Assembly (NCBI GenBank): GCA_021819205.1
Contig: JAKARV010000003.1
Location: forward strand, 1-64,000
Reading direction: 5' to 3'
Length of the DNA: 64,000 nt
DNA from: Actinomycetes bacterium
Lineage (GTDB): Bacteria; Actinomycetota; Acidimicrobiia; Acidimicrobiales; Acidimicrobiaceae
A program made the translations under genes and the position numbers. Under the pieces are notes generated by a model, which was not told where the DNA came from, did no database searches, and was given only the letters and a program-made list of their open reading frames with translations. This document shows, in pieces, positions 18,414 through 27,662 of the stretch (its first letter is position 1; every line of letters starts with the position of its first letter).

Positions 18414-18464
18414 CCCCATTATACCGGGGAACCAGCCTCCCTACTGTGATACCTGGTCCGGTAT
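18414..18464 (-). promoter_or_regulatory. Promoter and candidate operators of the CsoR/CstR-like gene
   Basis: On the minus strand a perfect -10 TATAAT (18423-18418) is flanked by CCCC and GGGG (18429-18426 and 18417-18414), making a G/C-tract dyad across the -10. Upstream lies the imperfect palindrome ATACCGGACCAGGTAT (18464-18449). CsoR-family operators are G/C-tract dyads, so both are candidate self-operators. No good -35 is visible. The expected transcription start is about 18411, giving a leader of roughly 90 bases. Confidence 0.65.
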
Positions 18465-18520
18465 TACGGTAGAGTGGTAGATGCCGACAGCAACTGCTCG
18501 AAGTTGACCTGCTGGAGCGT

Positions 18521-20203
18521 TTAGACGGAGGCGTCCATCGCGGTTCGTGAAACCGGAGCTGCGCCACTGCGGCCAGCCTCGCCCACCCTGAATCTCCGCT
18601 CCGCAAGCTGGCTGCGCTGAACCTTGAGTCCACGGAATCGACCGGTGAGCGAGCGGAGTTCCTCTGCCGCCTGCTCCACCACGCTCGCCGACTCGCTGAC
18701 CGCTGCCGAAGCCCCCAACGTCTCCCGCGCCGAGTCCGTAACTGCGTCTACCGAGGTGACGATCTTCTCGCTGCTCTGGCTGGCAACCCTCGTCATCCTG
18801 CCGATCTCGTCGGTAGTTGCCGACTGCTCCTCTACCGCAGAGGCTATCGAGTTCTGGAGATCGGATATATTGAGGATGAAGGTCCTCACCTGGCCAACGG
18901 AGTCGATCGTCCGGAGGCTCTCCTCTTGGATGACGGAGATCTTTCCCCGAATCTCGCCGGTAGCATCTTGTGTCCTCCGAGCAAGCTGCTTGACCTCGTC
19001 GGCGACGACCGCAAACCCTTTCCCTGCTTCGCCAGCCCTTGCGGCCTCGATGGCGGCGTTGAGGGCAAGCAGGTTGGTCTGCTCTGCTATCGAGATGATG
19101 AGCGAGATCACCGACTGGATCTCCGAAGCCGAGTCGCCAAGCCTTCCGACTTCGTCGCTTACGTTCTTGATAAAGCCGGAGGCTTCCTTGGCAACTCCCG
19201 CGGCCGACGCCGCGCTCGTCGCTATCTCCCTTATCGCCTCGCGAAGTTCGTCCGTCGCCACGTCAACGGACTTGACGTTCTCTACCACCTCGGCCACCGC
19301 TGCTTCGGTTTGAACGGTGAGTTCCGCTGTTCCCTGTGACGACGCCGAGATTGCATTCGCGACCCCCTCCAGCGCCTGAGTCTGGCCGCCAAACTTTTCG
19401 ATGGCGCCAATGACACCGGCCACGGTCTCAACAAAAAGCTGGACCACGCGGGCCAGGGCGCCAAACTCGTCTTTGCGCTCGGTCTCTAAACCTGCACCGG
19501 CTTCGCTGGTCCCATCGAGAAGGTTACTGAGGTAGCCCTGAAGACGCCCGATTGGAGCGATCACCAGCTTCCGGAAACCAATCCCCATCGCACCAAACAT
19601 CCCCACGACTACCAGCGAAAACACTATCGCAATCACCAAGACTTCAACCTGATTGCTCGAGATCCCGTTCAGTTGCGAAGACTCGATGGTGGTGACCTCC
19701 CGAAAGATCACCGGCAGCTGTGCGGTCAAGTCGTTCGAGGAGTTGGTATTGCCGTTGATCTGCAGATAGCTCGCCCGGGCGGCGTTGCCGGCGGCTGCTG
19801 CGGCAAAGACGGCGTTGCTGTTGGCATCGTATCCGCTCACGTCGCGGGAAATCCTCTCCGCGGTGATGGCCACCGCGGATCCCTGCGGCACCTCGGCGAT
19901 GATGCCCGACAATGCGCGGTGGAGCGCCGCTGAGTCTCCCAGCGAAGCGCTCTTGTAGGAAGCGGCGACACTGGCCTGGTGATCTTTGAGAAAATAGACG
20001 TAGTTGTTCATGTCGTCGTCGTACTTCCAGAAGTCGGTGCCCAGGTTAGTCACGTCGCGAGAAAGAACGAAGTCGTTGACTCGATAGCTGTTGGCTGCGT
20101 CATAGGATACCAAAGCTCGCCAAGACAGGAAGGCGCCGACCACCAACTGCACGGCGAGAATAGCCACCACCGCCAGCTTCACCTGTTTGATTAGCGTCAT
20201 CAA
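18521..20203 (-). CDS. Methyl-accepting chemotaxis protein (first of two)
   Basis: Transmembrane chemoreceptor of 560 residues: N-terminal membrane helix (about 8-30), a periplasmic four-helix-bundle-like sensor (about 31-190), a second membrane helix (about 190-212), a HAMP-like linker, and a cytoplasmic signalling domain with the CheA/CheW-binding hairpin tip [19 protein letters not shown]. The sensor carries [12 protein letters not shown] and YLQINGN..SSNDL, matched in the receptor at 24808-26472. The C-terminus has no obvious CheR-docking pentapeptide. AAAGGAG lies six bases ahead of the ATG, and a sigma-28-like promoter lies further upstream. No che or flagellar genes are in the window. 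Confidence 0.93.
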   Translation of the reverse strand: MMTLIKQVKLAVVAILAVQLVVGAFLSWRALVSYDAANSYRVNDFVLSRDVTNLGTDFWKYDDDMNNYVYFLKDHQASVAASYKSASLGDSAALHRALSGIIAEVPQGSAVAITAERISRDVSGYDANSNAVFAAAAAGNAARASYLQINGNTNSSNDLTAQLPVIFREVTTIESSQLNGISSNQVEVLVIAIVFSLVVVGMFGAMGIGFRKLVIAPIGRLQGYLSNLLDGTSEAGAGLETERKDEFGALARVVQLFVETVAGVIGAIEKFGGQTQALEGVANAISASSQGTAELTVQTEAAVAEVVENVKSVDVATDELREAIREIATSAASAAGVAKEASGFIKNVSDEVGRLGDSASEIQSVISLIISIAEQTNLLALNAAIEAARAGEAGKGFAVVADEVKQLARRTQDATGEIRGKISVIQEESLRTIDSVGQVRTFILNISDLQNSIASAVEEQSATTDEIGRMTRVASQSSEKIVTSVDAVTDSARETLGASAAVSESASVVEQAAEELRSLTGRFRGLKVQRSQLAERRFRVGEAGRSGAAPVSRTAMDASV

Positions 20204-20248
20204 GCACTCCTTTGCTATGTTGCCGCCGAGTTGGCCCGGCCTATCCGG

Positions 20249-20275
20249 CTATCGGCAAAGCTTTAGAAATGCTTA
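20249..20275 (-). promoter_or_regulatory. Sigma-28 (FliA/WhiG)-like promoter of chemoreceptor gene
   Basis: Reading the minus strand, TAAG (20275-20272), a 15-nt spacer, then GCCGATAG (20256-20249). The sigma-28 family consensus is TAAA-N15-GCCGATAA, so ten of twelve bases and the spacing match. The predicted start is about 40 bases before the ATG. A similar element precedes the second chemoreceptor gene. Confidence 0.7.
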
Positions 20276-20714
20276 AGCAACTCTCAGGTTCCAAAGCCCA
20301 AGCCGGTCTAACCGCCAAACCGCGTCGCTAGACGCAAATTGCCTGCAAGTCTGTACGCTGAACCGCTCGCGAACTTGCGTAAATTCGCCAATACGAGCCG
20401 ACGCAGGAACGGCCGTTGGGCGTGATCCGTTTAGCTCGTGTGGATAACCGTCGCTCGGCTTCGGTAACAAGTTGGCCATCCAACTTTCAGCGGCCCCAGC
20501 GGCAGCAGCCCTTGTCCTAAGAATCCGTTGCCGTTATCGGTAGGGTCGGAAAGGTCAGCCCCCCACCCAACTAGAAGCAAAAGAGCCCCTTTTCTGTTTC
20601 ACGACACGAAAGCTACAGGTTCTTCCGTCACGTCTTACCCAAGTTGACTCCGCCGCGTGGCCGAGGGCCTGCGGTTCCCAGATCGCGCGGAAAACTGAAT
20701 AACTTTCGAAACAG
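20276..20714. other. Gene-free stretch between chemoreceptor and tRNA genes
   Basis: About 440 bp without a supportable gene. It holds one consensus DnaA box (20439-20447) and several short AT-rich repeats around GCGTAAATT and CGCAAATT. The minus-strand frame at 20273-20479 has no ribosome site and a composition unlike its neighbours. No riboswitch, terminator or attachment site could be recognised. Confidence 0.4.
20439..20447 (-). promoter_or_regulatory. Single consensus DnaA box
   Basis: TTATCCACA on the minus strand matches the strict DnaA box exactly. It stands alone in a non-coding stretch: no cluster of boxes, AT-rich unwinding element or dnaA/dnaN gene is nearby, so it is not an origin. 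It could be a regulatory or titration site, or chance. Confidence 0.4.
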
Positions 20715-20717
20715 TGG

Positions 20718-20788
<71 letters not shown>

Positions 20789-20808
20789 ATCTCCGGACTT
20801 TTCCGGCG

Positions 20809-20882
20809 TCGGGAAGGCGGGATTTGAACCCGCGACCCCCTGCTCCCAAAGCAGGTGCGCTACCAAGCTGCGCCACTTCCCG
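20809..20882 (-). tRNA. tRNA-Pro (anticodon TGG)
   Basis: A 74-nt cloverleaf: acceptor CGGGAAG pairs with CTTCCCG, anticodon stem CCTGC/GCAGG around TTTGGGA with anticodon TGG, and T-loop TTCAAAT. The discriminator is A and CCA is not encoded (ACG follows). It lies 34 bp after the dedA-like gene on the same strand. Confidence 0.97.
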
Positions 20883-20916
20883 AGGAGGTCCCAGTGTACC
20901 TGGAACGGACTCTCCC

Positions 20917-21525
20917 CTACTCCAATCCTACTAGCCGCTTGCGCTGGCGTACCCGAACCACAACAAAGGCCGCCAACAGCGCCACAATGACCACCGCCGC
21001 CAAGTAACCCAGCTGCTGGAAGATGTTGACCACAATGGAGTAGTTGCCGCCAAGCCAGTAGCCGGCGAGCGTCAAGCCAACCACAAACGGAACCGAACCC
21101 ACCAACGTGTAGAGCGAAAACTTTCCGACCGGCATCTCGGCTACGCCAGCGGGCAGCGAGATCACCGACCTGACCACCGGCAACAAGCGGGAGATGATAA
21201 CCGCTGCCTCACCCCGGCGGGCGAACCATTGCTCTGCCCGATCCAAGTCCTTGGGTTTAAGAAAGACGTAGCGACCGAACCGCTCCACCAGCGCCCTCCC
21301 ACCAGTTCGCCCGATGACCCAAAGCAGAACGCTACCAAGAACGTTTCCAACTACACCGGCCAGCATCGCCCCTAGTAGGCTCATGCGCCCGGTAGCAGCA
21401 AAAAAACCCGCCAAACTCATGACCAGCTCGGACGGAACCGGGATTAGCGCCGACTCCAGCGTCATCAACACCAGGATGGCCAGCAACCCGTAGGTGCTCA
21501 CGATATGGTCTATAAGCGCTTGCAT
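20917..21525 (-). CDS. DedA-family membrane protein
   Basis: A 202-residue polytopic protein with the family stretch ESALIPVPSELVMSLAGF near the N-terminus, a re-entrant-loop Gly/Pro pattern, the basic FARRGEAAVIISRLLPVVR motif and Pro-rich SLPAGVAEMP. DedA/DTT proteins are linked to lipid-carrier (undecaprenyl phosphate) recycling and membrane homeostasis; the substrate here is not known. The start lies only 19 bp from the divergently encoded hydrolase. Confidence 0.9.
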   Translation of the reverse strand: MQALIDHIVSTYGLLAILVLMTLESALIPVPSELVMSLAGFFAATGRMSLLGAMLAGVVGNVLGSVLLWVIGRTGGRALVERFGRYVFLKPKDLDRAEQWFARRGEAAVIISRLLPVVRSVISLPAGVAEMPVGKFSLYTLVGSVPFVVGLTLAGYWLGGNYSIVVNIFQQLGYLAAVVIVALLAAFVVVRVRQRKRLVGLE

Positions 21526-21544
21526 ATCTCGTACAGGCTAGACG

Positions 21545-22435
21545 ATGACGGTTCCTCAAGCGAGTCCTAGACTCCCGTTCATGCGGGAAAACTCAGGAGA
21601 TGCGCGAAAATCACCTTCAGCGCCGCCTCAGACAGTGGAGGTGGACGGACCGGCGCCCACCATAGTCATTCTCCACGCAGGGGGCTTCTCGGGCGAGTGC
21701 TACCAGGAGCTTGCCGAAGCTCTGCCCTTTCGAGCAGTAGCTTTTGACCTTCCCGGCCATGGGCGCAACGAGAGCCCGCTCCCCGATACCGACGTTCTCA
21801 ATTGGCAGATCTTTGCTGACGCGGCAGCCAAGGCGATCGCTGCCACTCCGGGCCCCAAGGTCATCTTTGGGCACTCCCTTGGTGGCGCTTCGGCGATCCT
21901 GGCCGCGGCTGATGCCGAGGAGGAGATTCTCGGAATCGCCCTCTACGAGCCCGTGACCGTGGACCCGTCCAACCCCAGGGCTATCGTCGAGGCGAACGAA
22001 CTGGCCGCAAGGACGCTCTTGCGGAAGACCCACTTTGCTTCGGAGAAGGCTGCGGTAGCCAACTTTGCTGCAAAACCTCCGATCTCCTGCTTCACGAAGC
22101 GCTCCCGGGAGGCCTACGTCAAGAGCTGCTTTCGGAGGGATCAGCAAGGAGTTACGCTAACTCTTTCAGCCCACGCCGAGGCTTCGATGTATCGGGGCGG
22201 TCCGTTCAACGAAACCCTGTGGCGGCTCTCGGAGCTTGCACTGCCAATCCTGTTCATGGGCGGGGAGACTTCCGACTCGTTTGGCCGAGGTCACGCGGAG
22301 CGCCTCGCGGCCAGATACCCCCACAGCAGGCTGGCAACCTTCCCGGGCCTCGGCCACTTTGGGCCGATGGAAGAGCCTTCTCTAGTGGCGGGTGCCGTAG
22401 CCGCTTTTGCCGGTGATCTGGTGCGCAGCAACTAA
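21545..22435 (+). CDS. Alpha/beta hydrolase
   Basis: A 296-residue alpha/beta-hydrolase fold enzyme. It has the oxyanion-hole region LHAGG, the nucleophile elbow GHSLGG (Ser111), an acid candidate in FMGGETSDSF and the catalytic His in GLGHFGPMEEP near the C-terminus. No signal peptide is seen, so it is cytoplasmic. The substrate cannot be told. The first 30 residues are not conserved-looking, and the divergent dedA start is only 19 bp away, so the true start may be the ATG at 21581 or a GTG near 21641. The RecB-like nuclease gene follows after 9 bp. Confidence 0.85.
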   Translation: MTVPQASPRLPFMRENSGDARKSPSAPPQTVEVDGPAPTIVILHAGGFSGECYQELAEALPFRAVAFDLPGHGRNESPLPDTDVLNWQIFADAAAKAIAATPGPKVIFGHSLGGASAILAAADAEEEILGIALYEPVTVDPSNPRAIVEANELAARTLLRKTHFASEKAAVANFAAKPPISCFTKRSREAYVKSCFRRDQQGVTLTLSAHAEASMYRGGPFNETLWRLSELALPILFMGGETSDSFGRGHAERLAARYPHSRLATFPGLGHFGPMEEPSLVAGAVAAFAGDLVRSN

Positions 22436-22444
22436 CCTTGACGT

Positions 22445-23254
22445 ATGAGCTTCCCGTTACCGTGCTCGCTTACTCCCACCAAGGTAACGGCCTTCAAAGA
22501 CTGCGCCTACTCGTTCCGGCTCTCAGTGATCGACAAGATCCCCCAACCCCTCTCGTTGTGGACCGTAAAGGGCGTCATCGCCCACAGGGTACTAGAGCGG
22601 TTCTACTTCAACCTCGAGCCGGGCGAGCGTAACCCAGAGTCAGCGATGGAGTCGATCGAAGCCGAGTGGGCGAGGGCGTTTGACGGCGGATATGCAGCTT
22701 CTTTTCTCTCTGATCTCGCTCCGGAGCGCAAACAATCACTCCGGAGCGAGATCGACGAGCTGATCCTCAACCTCTTTGCGGTGGAGGATCCCTCCACGAT
22801 TCGGGTGATCGGCACTGAGATCATGCTGGAGAGTTCGATTGGAGACTTCCTGGCTCGGGGCGTAATCGATCGCCTGGAACTTGACGGCAACGGCGAGCTG
22901 GTTGTGGTTGACTACAAGACAGGCCGGCCACCCTCCCACCTTCGCGAACAGGACAAGCTCGCCGCAGTGCTCTTCTACGCCCTGCTGGTCGAGCGGGTGA
23001 TCGGGAAGCGCCCCCGAGCGGTAAAGCTGATCTATCTCAAGGACCGCATCGTCATCGAGACCGAAGTCACGCCGCAGCGGCTCAAAGCTGTCGCCACTCG
23101 CACGAGCGCGGTTTGGCACGCCGTGAGAGCAGCCTGCGAAACCGAGAGTTTTCGCCCTCGGCCATCGCGCCTCTGCAACTTCTGCGCTTACCGGTGTCAG
23201 TGTCCCGGTTTCGAAGCCGAAGCGCAGCCATATCCACAACACGCCGCGGGATAG
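22445..23254 (+). CDS. RecB-family PD-(D/E)XK nuclease with Fe-S cysteines
   Basis: A 269-residue nuclease of the RecB/Cas4-like group (COG2887-type; M. tuberculosis Rv2119 is a likely relative). Motifs: His47 in GVIAHRVLE, Asp142 in GVIDRLEL, and D156-Y-K158 in VVDYKTG. Cys20 pairs with a C-terminal cluster (Cys 244, 247, 251, 253), the arrangement of the 4Fe-4S clasp in AddB and Cas4. No helicase domain is present. It is likely a DNA repair exonuclease; no cas genes are nearby. No Shine-Dalgarno precedes the ATG, which is 9 bp after the hydrolase stop, so coupling is likely. Confidence 0.85.
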   Translation: MSFPLPCSLTPTKVTAFKDCAYSFRLSVIDKIPQPLSLWTVKGVIAHRVLERFYFNLEPGERNPESAMESIEAEWARAFDGGYAASFLSDLAPERKQSLRSEIDELILNLFAVEDPSTIRVIGTEIMLESSIGDFLARGVIDRLELDGNGELVVVDYKTGRPPSHLREQDKLAAVLFYALLVERVIGKRPRAVKLIYLKDRIVIETEVTPQRLKAVATRTSAVWHAVRAACETESFRPRPSRLCNFCAYRCQCPGFEAEAQPYPQHAAG

Positions 23255-23262
23255 TCTGTCCC

Positions 23263-23778
23263 ATGACCCTGATCGACTCCTTCGACACGCAGATCGATGC
23301 CGCTTTCCAGCGGCTTCGTGGCTCAAAACGGGCGAACCAGGTCTTCTACTCTCTCTCCGCAATAGCCGACCACTCGCTGCTCTGGTTCCTTCTCATCGGC
23401 ATCGAGGCACTGATGCCGGGGCGCTGGCGCCAGGCACGCCGCGCGGCCGCGGCGATGGTCGCCGAGTCTTTGATCGTCAACCTCGTCGTCAAGAGTGCGT
23501 TTCGGCGCGAACGGCCGATAGACCGCGACTATCCGCATCCCCACGCCTTGCGCTTCCCGCTCACCACGAGCTTTCCCAGCGGCCACGCCACCTCGGCATT
23601 TGCCGCGGCGCAACTTATCACCGACGGATCACCGCTCGGCGCGCCGCTCTACGCCCTGGCTCTCGCGGTTGCCCTCTCCAGGATCCACGTGAAGATCCAC
23701 CACGCCTCGGACGTGGCGGGTGGAATCGTGATCGGCACACTCTATGCCTGGCTCGTCAGGCGAATCTTCGCCGGCTAA
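23263..23778 (+). CDS. PAP2-superfamily phosphatase (membrane)
   Basis: A 171-residue lipid-phosphatase-type protein with the three-part signature: K77..R84-P85 (KSAFRRERP), PSGH (105-108), and S139-R140..H147..D150 (SRIHVKIHHASD). Hydrophobic segments around 35-52, 62-76, 110-120, 128-138 and 152-165 indicate a small membrane enzyme. Substrates could be phosphatidic acid or undecaprenyl pyrophosphate, so it may serve lipid-carrier recycling like DedA proteins. The ATG at 23263 sits 8 bp after the nuclease gene. The frame stays open upstream, but that part is antisense-like shadow. Its end overlaps the Nudix start by 35 bp. Confidence 0.88.
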   Translation: MTLIDSFDTQIDAAFQRLRGSKRANQVFYSLSAIADHSLLWFLLIGIEALMPGRWRQARRAAAAMVAESLIVNLVVKSAFRRERPIDRDYPHPHALRFPLTTSFPSGHATSAFAAAQLITDGSPLGAPLYALALAVALSRIHVKIHHASDVAGGIVIGTLYAWLVRRIFAG

Positions 23779-24178
23779 AGCTGCGCTTGTCTGCGCCGCG
23801 GGCGGGGTGGTCGTCGATTTGGCGACCGGCTTTGTGGTGCTGGTCCATCGACCCCACTACGATGACTGGTCATACCCGAAGGGAAAGCTTCACCGCAACG
23901 AACCGCCCACCTTGGGCGCGTTGCGCGAAGTATCGGAGGAGACCGGTGTGTCTCCCAAGATCGTCGCTGCGCTGGGCGCCATTCGCTACCCCCTAGAGGG
24001 CGGCACGACCAAAGTCGTCTGGTACTACCTGATGTCCGCACGCCAAGATGGTGCGGGTGCTGACGGCTGGGAGGTGGATCAGATCGAGTGGTTGAGCTTG
24101 GGCGAGGCGCCAGGACGGTTGACCTACGCCGCCGACGCGTGGCTTGCAAAACGGATCTTCCAACTCATGTCCAGATAG
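23744..24178 (+). CDS. Nudix hydrolase (MutT-like)
   Basis: A 144-residue hydrolase with a complete Nudix box (residues 47-69: G-x5-E-x7-R-E-V-x-E-E-x-G-V). The order KAALVCAAGGVVVD...HRPHYDDWSYPKGKL resembles the N-terminal half of mycobacterial MutT1. The histidine-phosphatase half of MutT1 is absent. Likely substrates are 8-oxo-dGTP or diadenosine polyphosphates; this is inference. The 35-bp overlap with the PAP2 gene suggests coupled translation, or that a later start is used. Confidence 0.88.
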   Translation: MPGSSGESSPAKAALVCAAGGVVVDLATGFVVLVHRPHYDDWSYPKGKLHRNEPPTLGALREVSEETGVSPKIVAALGAIRYPLEGGTTKVVWYYLMSARQDGAGADGWEVDQIEWLSLGEAPGRLTYAADAWLAKRIFQLMSR

Positions 24179-24214
24179 GCTTATACCAAATAGCTAAGAG
24201 AGAGGTCTGGAAAG

Positions 24215-24811
24215 GTGCGCTTCGGAATCAACTGGGACTACCGGTGCCCGTTTGCTCGGAACATGCACGAGCATCTCGTCACCGCACTGCAGGACGGAGC
24301 CGACTACGAAGTCGACTTTGTCCCGTTTTCGCTTAGCCAGGTCCACGTGGAGGAGGGCGAGCCCGCTGTTTGGGCTGATCCCAACCGGCATCACGAGTTG
24401 CTCGCTGTGATGTCGGGTATGGTGACCAAGAAGCTTTTCCCGGATCGCTTCTACGCAACTCACCTGGCACTCTTTTCCGCGCGGCACGACCACGCCCTCG
24501 ACATCACCGACCGTGCGACGGTGGCAAGCGTTCTCGAGGCCAACGGAGTCGCCTCCTCCAAGGTCTACGCCGAGATCGACTCGGGGTGGCCGCTAGCCAG
24601 CTTCCAGGAGGCTCACACCAGGAGTGTCGAGGAGTTCCACGCCTTCGGCGTCCCCACCTTCTTCATCGGCGAGAGTGCCGCGTTCGTTCGGGTGATGACC
24701 AGGCCGGCGGGCGACGCTGCCGCCGCCCGCCGGACCATCGACCGGATTCTTGAGACGCTCACGGGTTACCCAGAGCTCAACGAGATCAAGCAGACTCGGA
24801 TCGCCCGCTAA
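24215..24811 (+). CDS. DsbA-family thioredoxin-fold protein without CXXC
   Basis: A 198-residue thioredoxin-fold protein of the DsbA/2-hydroxychromene-2-carboxylate isomerase group. The N-terminal motif is Y-R-C-P-F-A-R, so the second active-site Cys is Ala. The cis-Pro loop FGVPTFFIG is intact. A helical insert (about 60-150) is present. There is no signal peptide, so it is cytoplasmic. A single-Cys DsbA fold suggests a thiol-conjugating or mycothiol-dependent role rather than dithiol oxidation; this is inference. The GTG start has GAGAGAGG nine bases upstream. Its stop overlaps the convergent chemoreceptor stop by four bases. Confidence 0.8.
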   Translation: MRFGINWDYRCPFARNMHEHLVTALQDGADYEVDFVPFSLSQVHVEEGEPAVWADPNRHHELLAVMSGMVTKKLFPDRFYATHLALFSARHDHALDITDRATVASVLEANGVASSKVYAEIDSGWPLASFQEAHTRSVEEFHAFGVPTFFIGESAAFVRVMTRPAGDAAAARRTIDRILETLTGYPELNEIKQTRIAR

Positions 24812-26472
24812 GGAGCCAGGGAGTACTCATCGGCTTTCGCCTCCCTTACGCCAAAGCGGCGTTCGGCGTTAGCCGCGGCGCGGGGAGCTGCCTCTGCCGA
24901 ACTCACTCCAACAAGCGAGCCGACCGAGCTGGCAAGGACTGTCAGCTGTTCGACCACTCGCTGCGCCTCATTAACCGCCTCGAACGATGCTTTGGAACTC
25001 CGGTTCACCTGGTCCATTGCAACCGCAATCTGTTGAGCCCCCGAGACCGACTGCTCGGCGACTCGGGATATCTCGTTGGTGGTCACAGACTGCTCCTCGA
25101 CTGCCGAAGCGATCGAGGACTGGATGTCGTTGATGTTGGCGATTACGGAACTTATGTTGCCGATCGCCTCTACGGCCGCAAGGCTCTCCGCTCTAATCGA
25201 CTCCAACCTTCGGGCGATCTCTTCGGTGGCGCGCGCCGTATTGCGGGCGAGCTCTTTCACCTCCGAGGCGACAACCGCAAACCCCTTGCCGGCTTCACCG
25301 GCGCGGGCAGCTTCAATAGCTGCGTTGAGAGCCAACAGGTTGGTCTGCTCAGCGATGCCGTTGATGGTCGAGACCACTTCGGACACTTCCTGAGAGGCTT
25401 CGCCCAATGCCGAGATGGTGCCCGAGGTGTCCTGGGCCACGCCTACCGCCTTGCTCGCCACTGACGCGGCATCCGTCGCAGATCGGGCGATCTCGGCAAT
25501 CGCGATCCGCATCTCCTCGGTGGCAGCCGAGACGGCGTGAAAGTTTGTGGTCACCTCCTCGACAGCCTGCCCGGAGGTCTCCGCTACCTGGACTGTCTGG
25601 CGGGAACCCTCGTAAAGCGACCCGGCAACGTTCTCCAGTTCGGAGGTGGAGCGCAGCAACGTCACCACCGACTCGCTGAAGCCGGCGATCATTCCGGATA
25701 GCCGATCGCTAAACCGGTTGAAGGCGCGTCCGACATCCCCAAATTCATCGGCGCGGGTGTCGTCCAACCGCTCAACCTCATTGGAGCCATCCGCAAGCGC
25801 GGTGAGCTTCTCGATCAGGTTGTAGAGGGGGCGAATGACAACCCTGAGGAAGGCGAAAAGAATTCCCGCCAGTGCCAGGATCGCAAGCGCCGACCCACTG
25901 GTAGTCACCAACGCGGAGGTCGAGCTCTCCGAACCCACCGCGCTTAGCGCGGAGTTCGAACCCGCCGTAGTCGAGACGAAAAGGTTCGATAGCGCCGCCA
26001 TGAGATCGTTCGACGGGGCTAGGTTCCCCTCGGTCTGGATGTAGCTCGCCTTTGTTAAATTTCGGGAGTTCACCGCAGAAAACACCTCGGATGCGTATCC
26101 GGAGTAGGCCTGCGCGTCCCTCTGGATTCGGGAGAGTTCCGACCCGACAGCTGGAGTGGAAGGAAGCAGCTGTGCGGCGTGGATGCTCGACATAAGCTGC
26201 CTGCCGGCCGCCACGGCCTGCTGATAGGTGGTGTTTTGCAAGGAACGGTTGTTTCCCATCGCCACGAGCACGTACATGTTCATCTGGTCGTCGTAGGCGT
26301 AGAAGTCAGCCTGAATCTTCTGCGCCGCTAGCTGCACCTTTGCCTGGTCGCTCGCGTACCGCTGCAACATCGACTTGGTGGTTAGGGACAACAAGACAGC
26401 CCACCCCGAGAACAGCGCTATCGCCACCAAAATGCCCGCCAGCGCAATCTTTGCCTTGCGTTGTATCTTCAC
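24808..26472 (-). CDS. Methyl-accepting chemotaxis protein (second of two)
   Basis: Chemoreceptor of 554 residues from the GTG at 26472, which has AAGGAGGG just upstream; the frame opens 40 codons earlier without a ribosome site. Layout: membrane helix (about 8-28), sensor (about 30-180), second membrane helix (about 188-212), HAMP-like linker ([14 protein letters not shown]), and signalling domain with [19 protein letters not shown]. Its sensor shares [12 protein letters not shown] and YIQTEGN..PSNDL with the other receptor, so they are diverged paralogues, probably for related ligands. A sigma-28-like element precedes it. A conserved kinase-docking tip implies a CheA elsewhere in the genome. 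Confidence 0.93.
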   Translation of the reverse strand: MKIQRKAKIALAGILVAIALFSGWAVLLSLTTKSMLQRYASDQAKVQLAAQKIQADFYAYDDQMNMYVLVAMGNNRSLQNTTYQQAVAAGRQLMSSIHAAQLLPSTPAVGSELSRIQRDAQAYSGYASEVFSAVNSRNLTKASYIQTEGNLAPSNDLMAALSNLFVSTTAGSNSALSAVGSESSTSALVTTSGSALAILALAGILFAFLRVVIRPLYNLIEKLTALADGSNEVERLDDTRADEFGDVGRAFNRFSDRLSGMIAGFSESVVTLLRSTSELENVAGSLYEGSRQTVQVAETSGQAVEEVTTNFHAVSAATEEMRIAIAEIARSATDAASVASKAVGVAQDTSGTISALGEASQEVSEVVSTINGIAEQTNLLALNAAIEAARAGEAGKGFAVVASEVKELARNTARATEEIARRLESIRAESLAAVEAIGNISSVIANINDIQSSIASAVEEQSVTTNEISRVAEQSVSGAQQIAVAMDQVNRSSKASFEAVNEAQRVVEQLTVLASSVGSLVGVSSAEAAPRAAANAERRFGVREAKADEYSLAP

Positions 26473-26495
26473 AGATCCCTCCTTGGTCGAATGTC

Positions 26496-26522
26496 TCTTC
26501 GGCAGGGTCTGTCCGACGCTTG
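26496..26522 (-). promoter_or_regulatory. Sigma-28-like promoter of second chemoreceptor gene
   Basis: Minus strand CAAG (26522-26519), a 15-nt spacer, then GCCGAAGA (26503-26496). This is a weaker match to TAAA-N15-GCCGATAA than the first receptor's element but has the same spacing and the same AAGC and GCCGA cores. The predicted start is about 17 bases before the GTG, leaving room for the ribosome site. Confidence 0.55.
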
Positions 26523-26546
26523 AGCAAACGCCATTGCGGGACTGGT

Positions 26547-27581
26547 CTAGGTGAGGCCGGCCCCAAAGTGCGATCGGAGAGTCGCCGCCCAATCCTCCGG
26601 GCTATGGTCGATCATCGCCTCTTGGCCAAGCCGCTCGAAGTAGGTTACGTCGGAGCGGTAGTAAGGCGCAAGCGGAGCTCTCGCCAGCATTCTGAAGAAG
26701 AGGCGTGAACCATCGGCTTGCCAGGTTGGAGAGGCGGACATCAACGAAAAGTTGAACGATTGCAACCCGGTGGCAGCGTAGGCGCCCATCACCAGGGAGA
26801 TGCCGGTCGCAAGCTGATAAAGGGTGTCGTCCGCCAGCTCGGAGATGAGGCCAATCTCAGAGGCTACCGCCCAGGTCTCGTAGAAACCTGATGGAGCAAA
26901 CGGGACCAGCCAGGCCATCGGCCCGGTCCATCCGACAAACCTAGAACCGGAGACCTCCTCCAAGCCGACCAGCTCCTCGAAGTAGCTCCGGGAGTAGGAC
27001 TCGAAATGGGTGCGTGCGTGATCGATCATCCTTCGCTGGGCACCAAGGGGCACCGGATCCAACGAAGACTGAACGTGGGGGTGGATCAGCGATGAGCCCG
27101 ACGGGGGCAAGTAGTTGGCATTGATCGAAGAGTAGATGAGTTCGGGGCGAACCTCCTGGACCGCCTTGGCGTGGCGCGTGAGCGCGGACAGCACATCGTA
27201 GACCACGTCCCTAGTTAGATCGGCAAGCGAAAGAAAGTGCCTCGAGATGTCGTACACGCCTACCGCCGAGACTGCCGAGTAGGCAACGACGTTGGGGACT
27301 ACCCACGACTTGCCTACGATGATCCTGCCGGTCCGCGAGATCTCCTCGGGGAATGGGGCGGTCGCGGAGTCGATCGTATCGGCGCAGAAGGGACAGAATC
27401 CAGTCCGCTCCACCAGTTCCCCGAGCGGCTCCGCTGCCGGTTGCAGCTTTGCACCTTCGATAAGCCGGGTGCCGTGGCCAAAAAGCGGATCCAAGCGGTA
27501 GACCAGTCTCGCCCTTTTGAATCCGCCGTTATCGAAGTCGGGTACCTCCGCCTCGAGCTCGGTCTCTTGCAGCAAGATCAT
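26547..27581 (-). CDS. GalT-like nucleotidyltransferase (HIT superfamily)
   Basis: Resembles galactose-1-phosphate uridylyltransferase. It has a zinc-type CPFC near residue 63 and the nucleotidyl-His motif [11 protein letters not shown], where the middle His forms the UMP intermediate in GalT. Length is 344 residues from the ATG at 27581, with AAGGAGG eleven bases upstream; a GTG four codons earlier overlaps that site. No galK, galE or galactose transporter adjoins it, so the substrate pair may differ (other sugar-1-phosphates, or diadenosine tetraphosphate phosphorylase-like). It stands alone upstream of the chemoreceptor on the same strand. Confidence 0.8.
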   Translation of the reverse strand: MILLQETELEAEVPDFDNGGFKRARLVYRLDPLFGHGTRLIEGAKLQPAAEPLGELVERTGFCPFCADTIDSATAPFPEEISRTGRIIVGKSWVVPNVVAYSAVSAVGVYDISRHFLSLADLTRDVVYDVLSALTRHAKAVQEVRPELIYSSINANYLPPSGSSLIHPHVQSSLDPVPLGAQRRMIDHARTHFESYSRSYFEELVGLEEVSGSRFVGWTGPMAWLVPFAPSGFYETWAVASEIGLISELADDTLYQLATGISLVMGAYAATGLQSFNFSLMSASPTWQADGSRLFFRMLARAPLAPYYRSDVTYFERLGQEAMIDHSPEDWAATLRSHFGAGLT

Positions 27582-27662
27582 CCGACCAACCACCTCCTTG
27601 TACCGCCGTGCCGCCCAACGTTGACATCCTAGGGGACCAGCCGCAGTGCTACCCTGTCAACA

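Noticed and set aside
20439-20447. Replication origin suggested by a DnaA box
   Set aside because: Only one box, no cluster, no AT-rich element and no dnaA or dnaN nearby; kept only as a single site.
20273-20479. A 68-codon minus-strand frame before the first chemoreceptor
   Set aside because: No ribosome site, no recognisable family, and its end overlaps the sigma-28-like promoter by only a few bases without any spacing logic.
20579-20593. AAAAG...CTTTT hairpin after the tRNA genes
   Set aside because: The stem is only five A/T-rich pairs, too weak for an intrinsic terminator.
22445-23254. Cas4 of a CRISPR system
   Set aside because: Motifs resemble Cas4, but there is no repeat array or other cas gene, and the length and context fit the stand-alone actinobacterial RecB-like family.
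27621-27626. TTGACA as a -35 for the histidine kinase gene
   Set aside because: The nearest -10-like TACCCT is 23 bases downstream, too far for a standard sigma-70 spacer.
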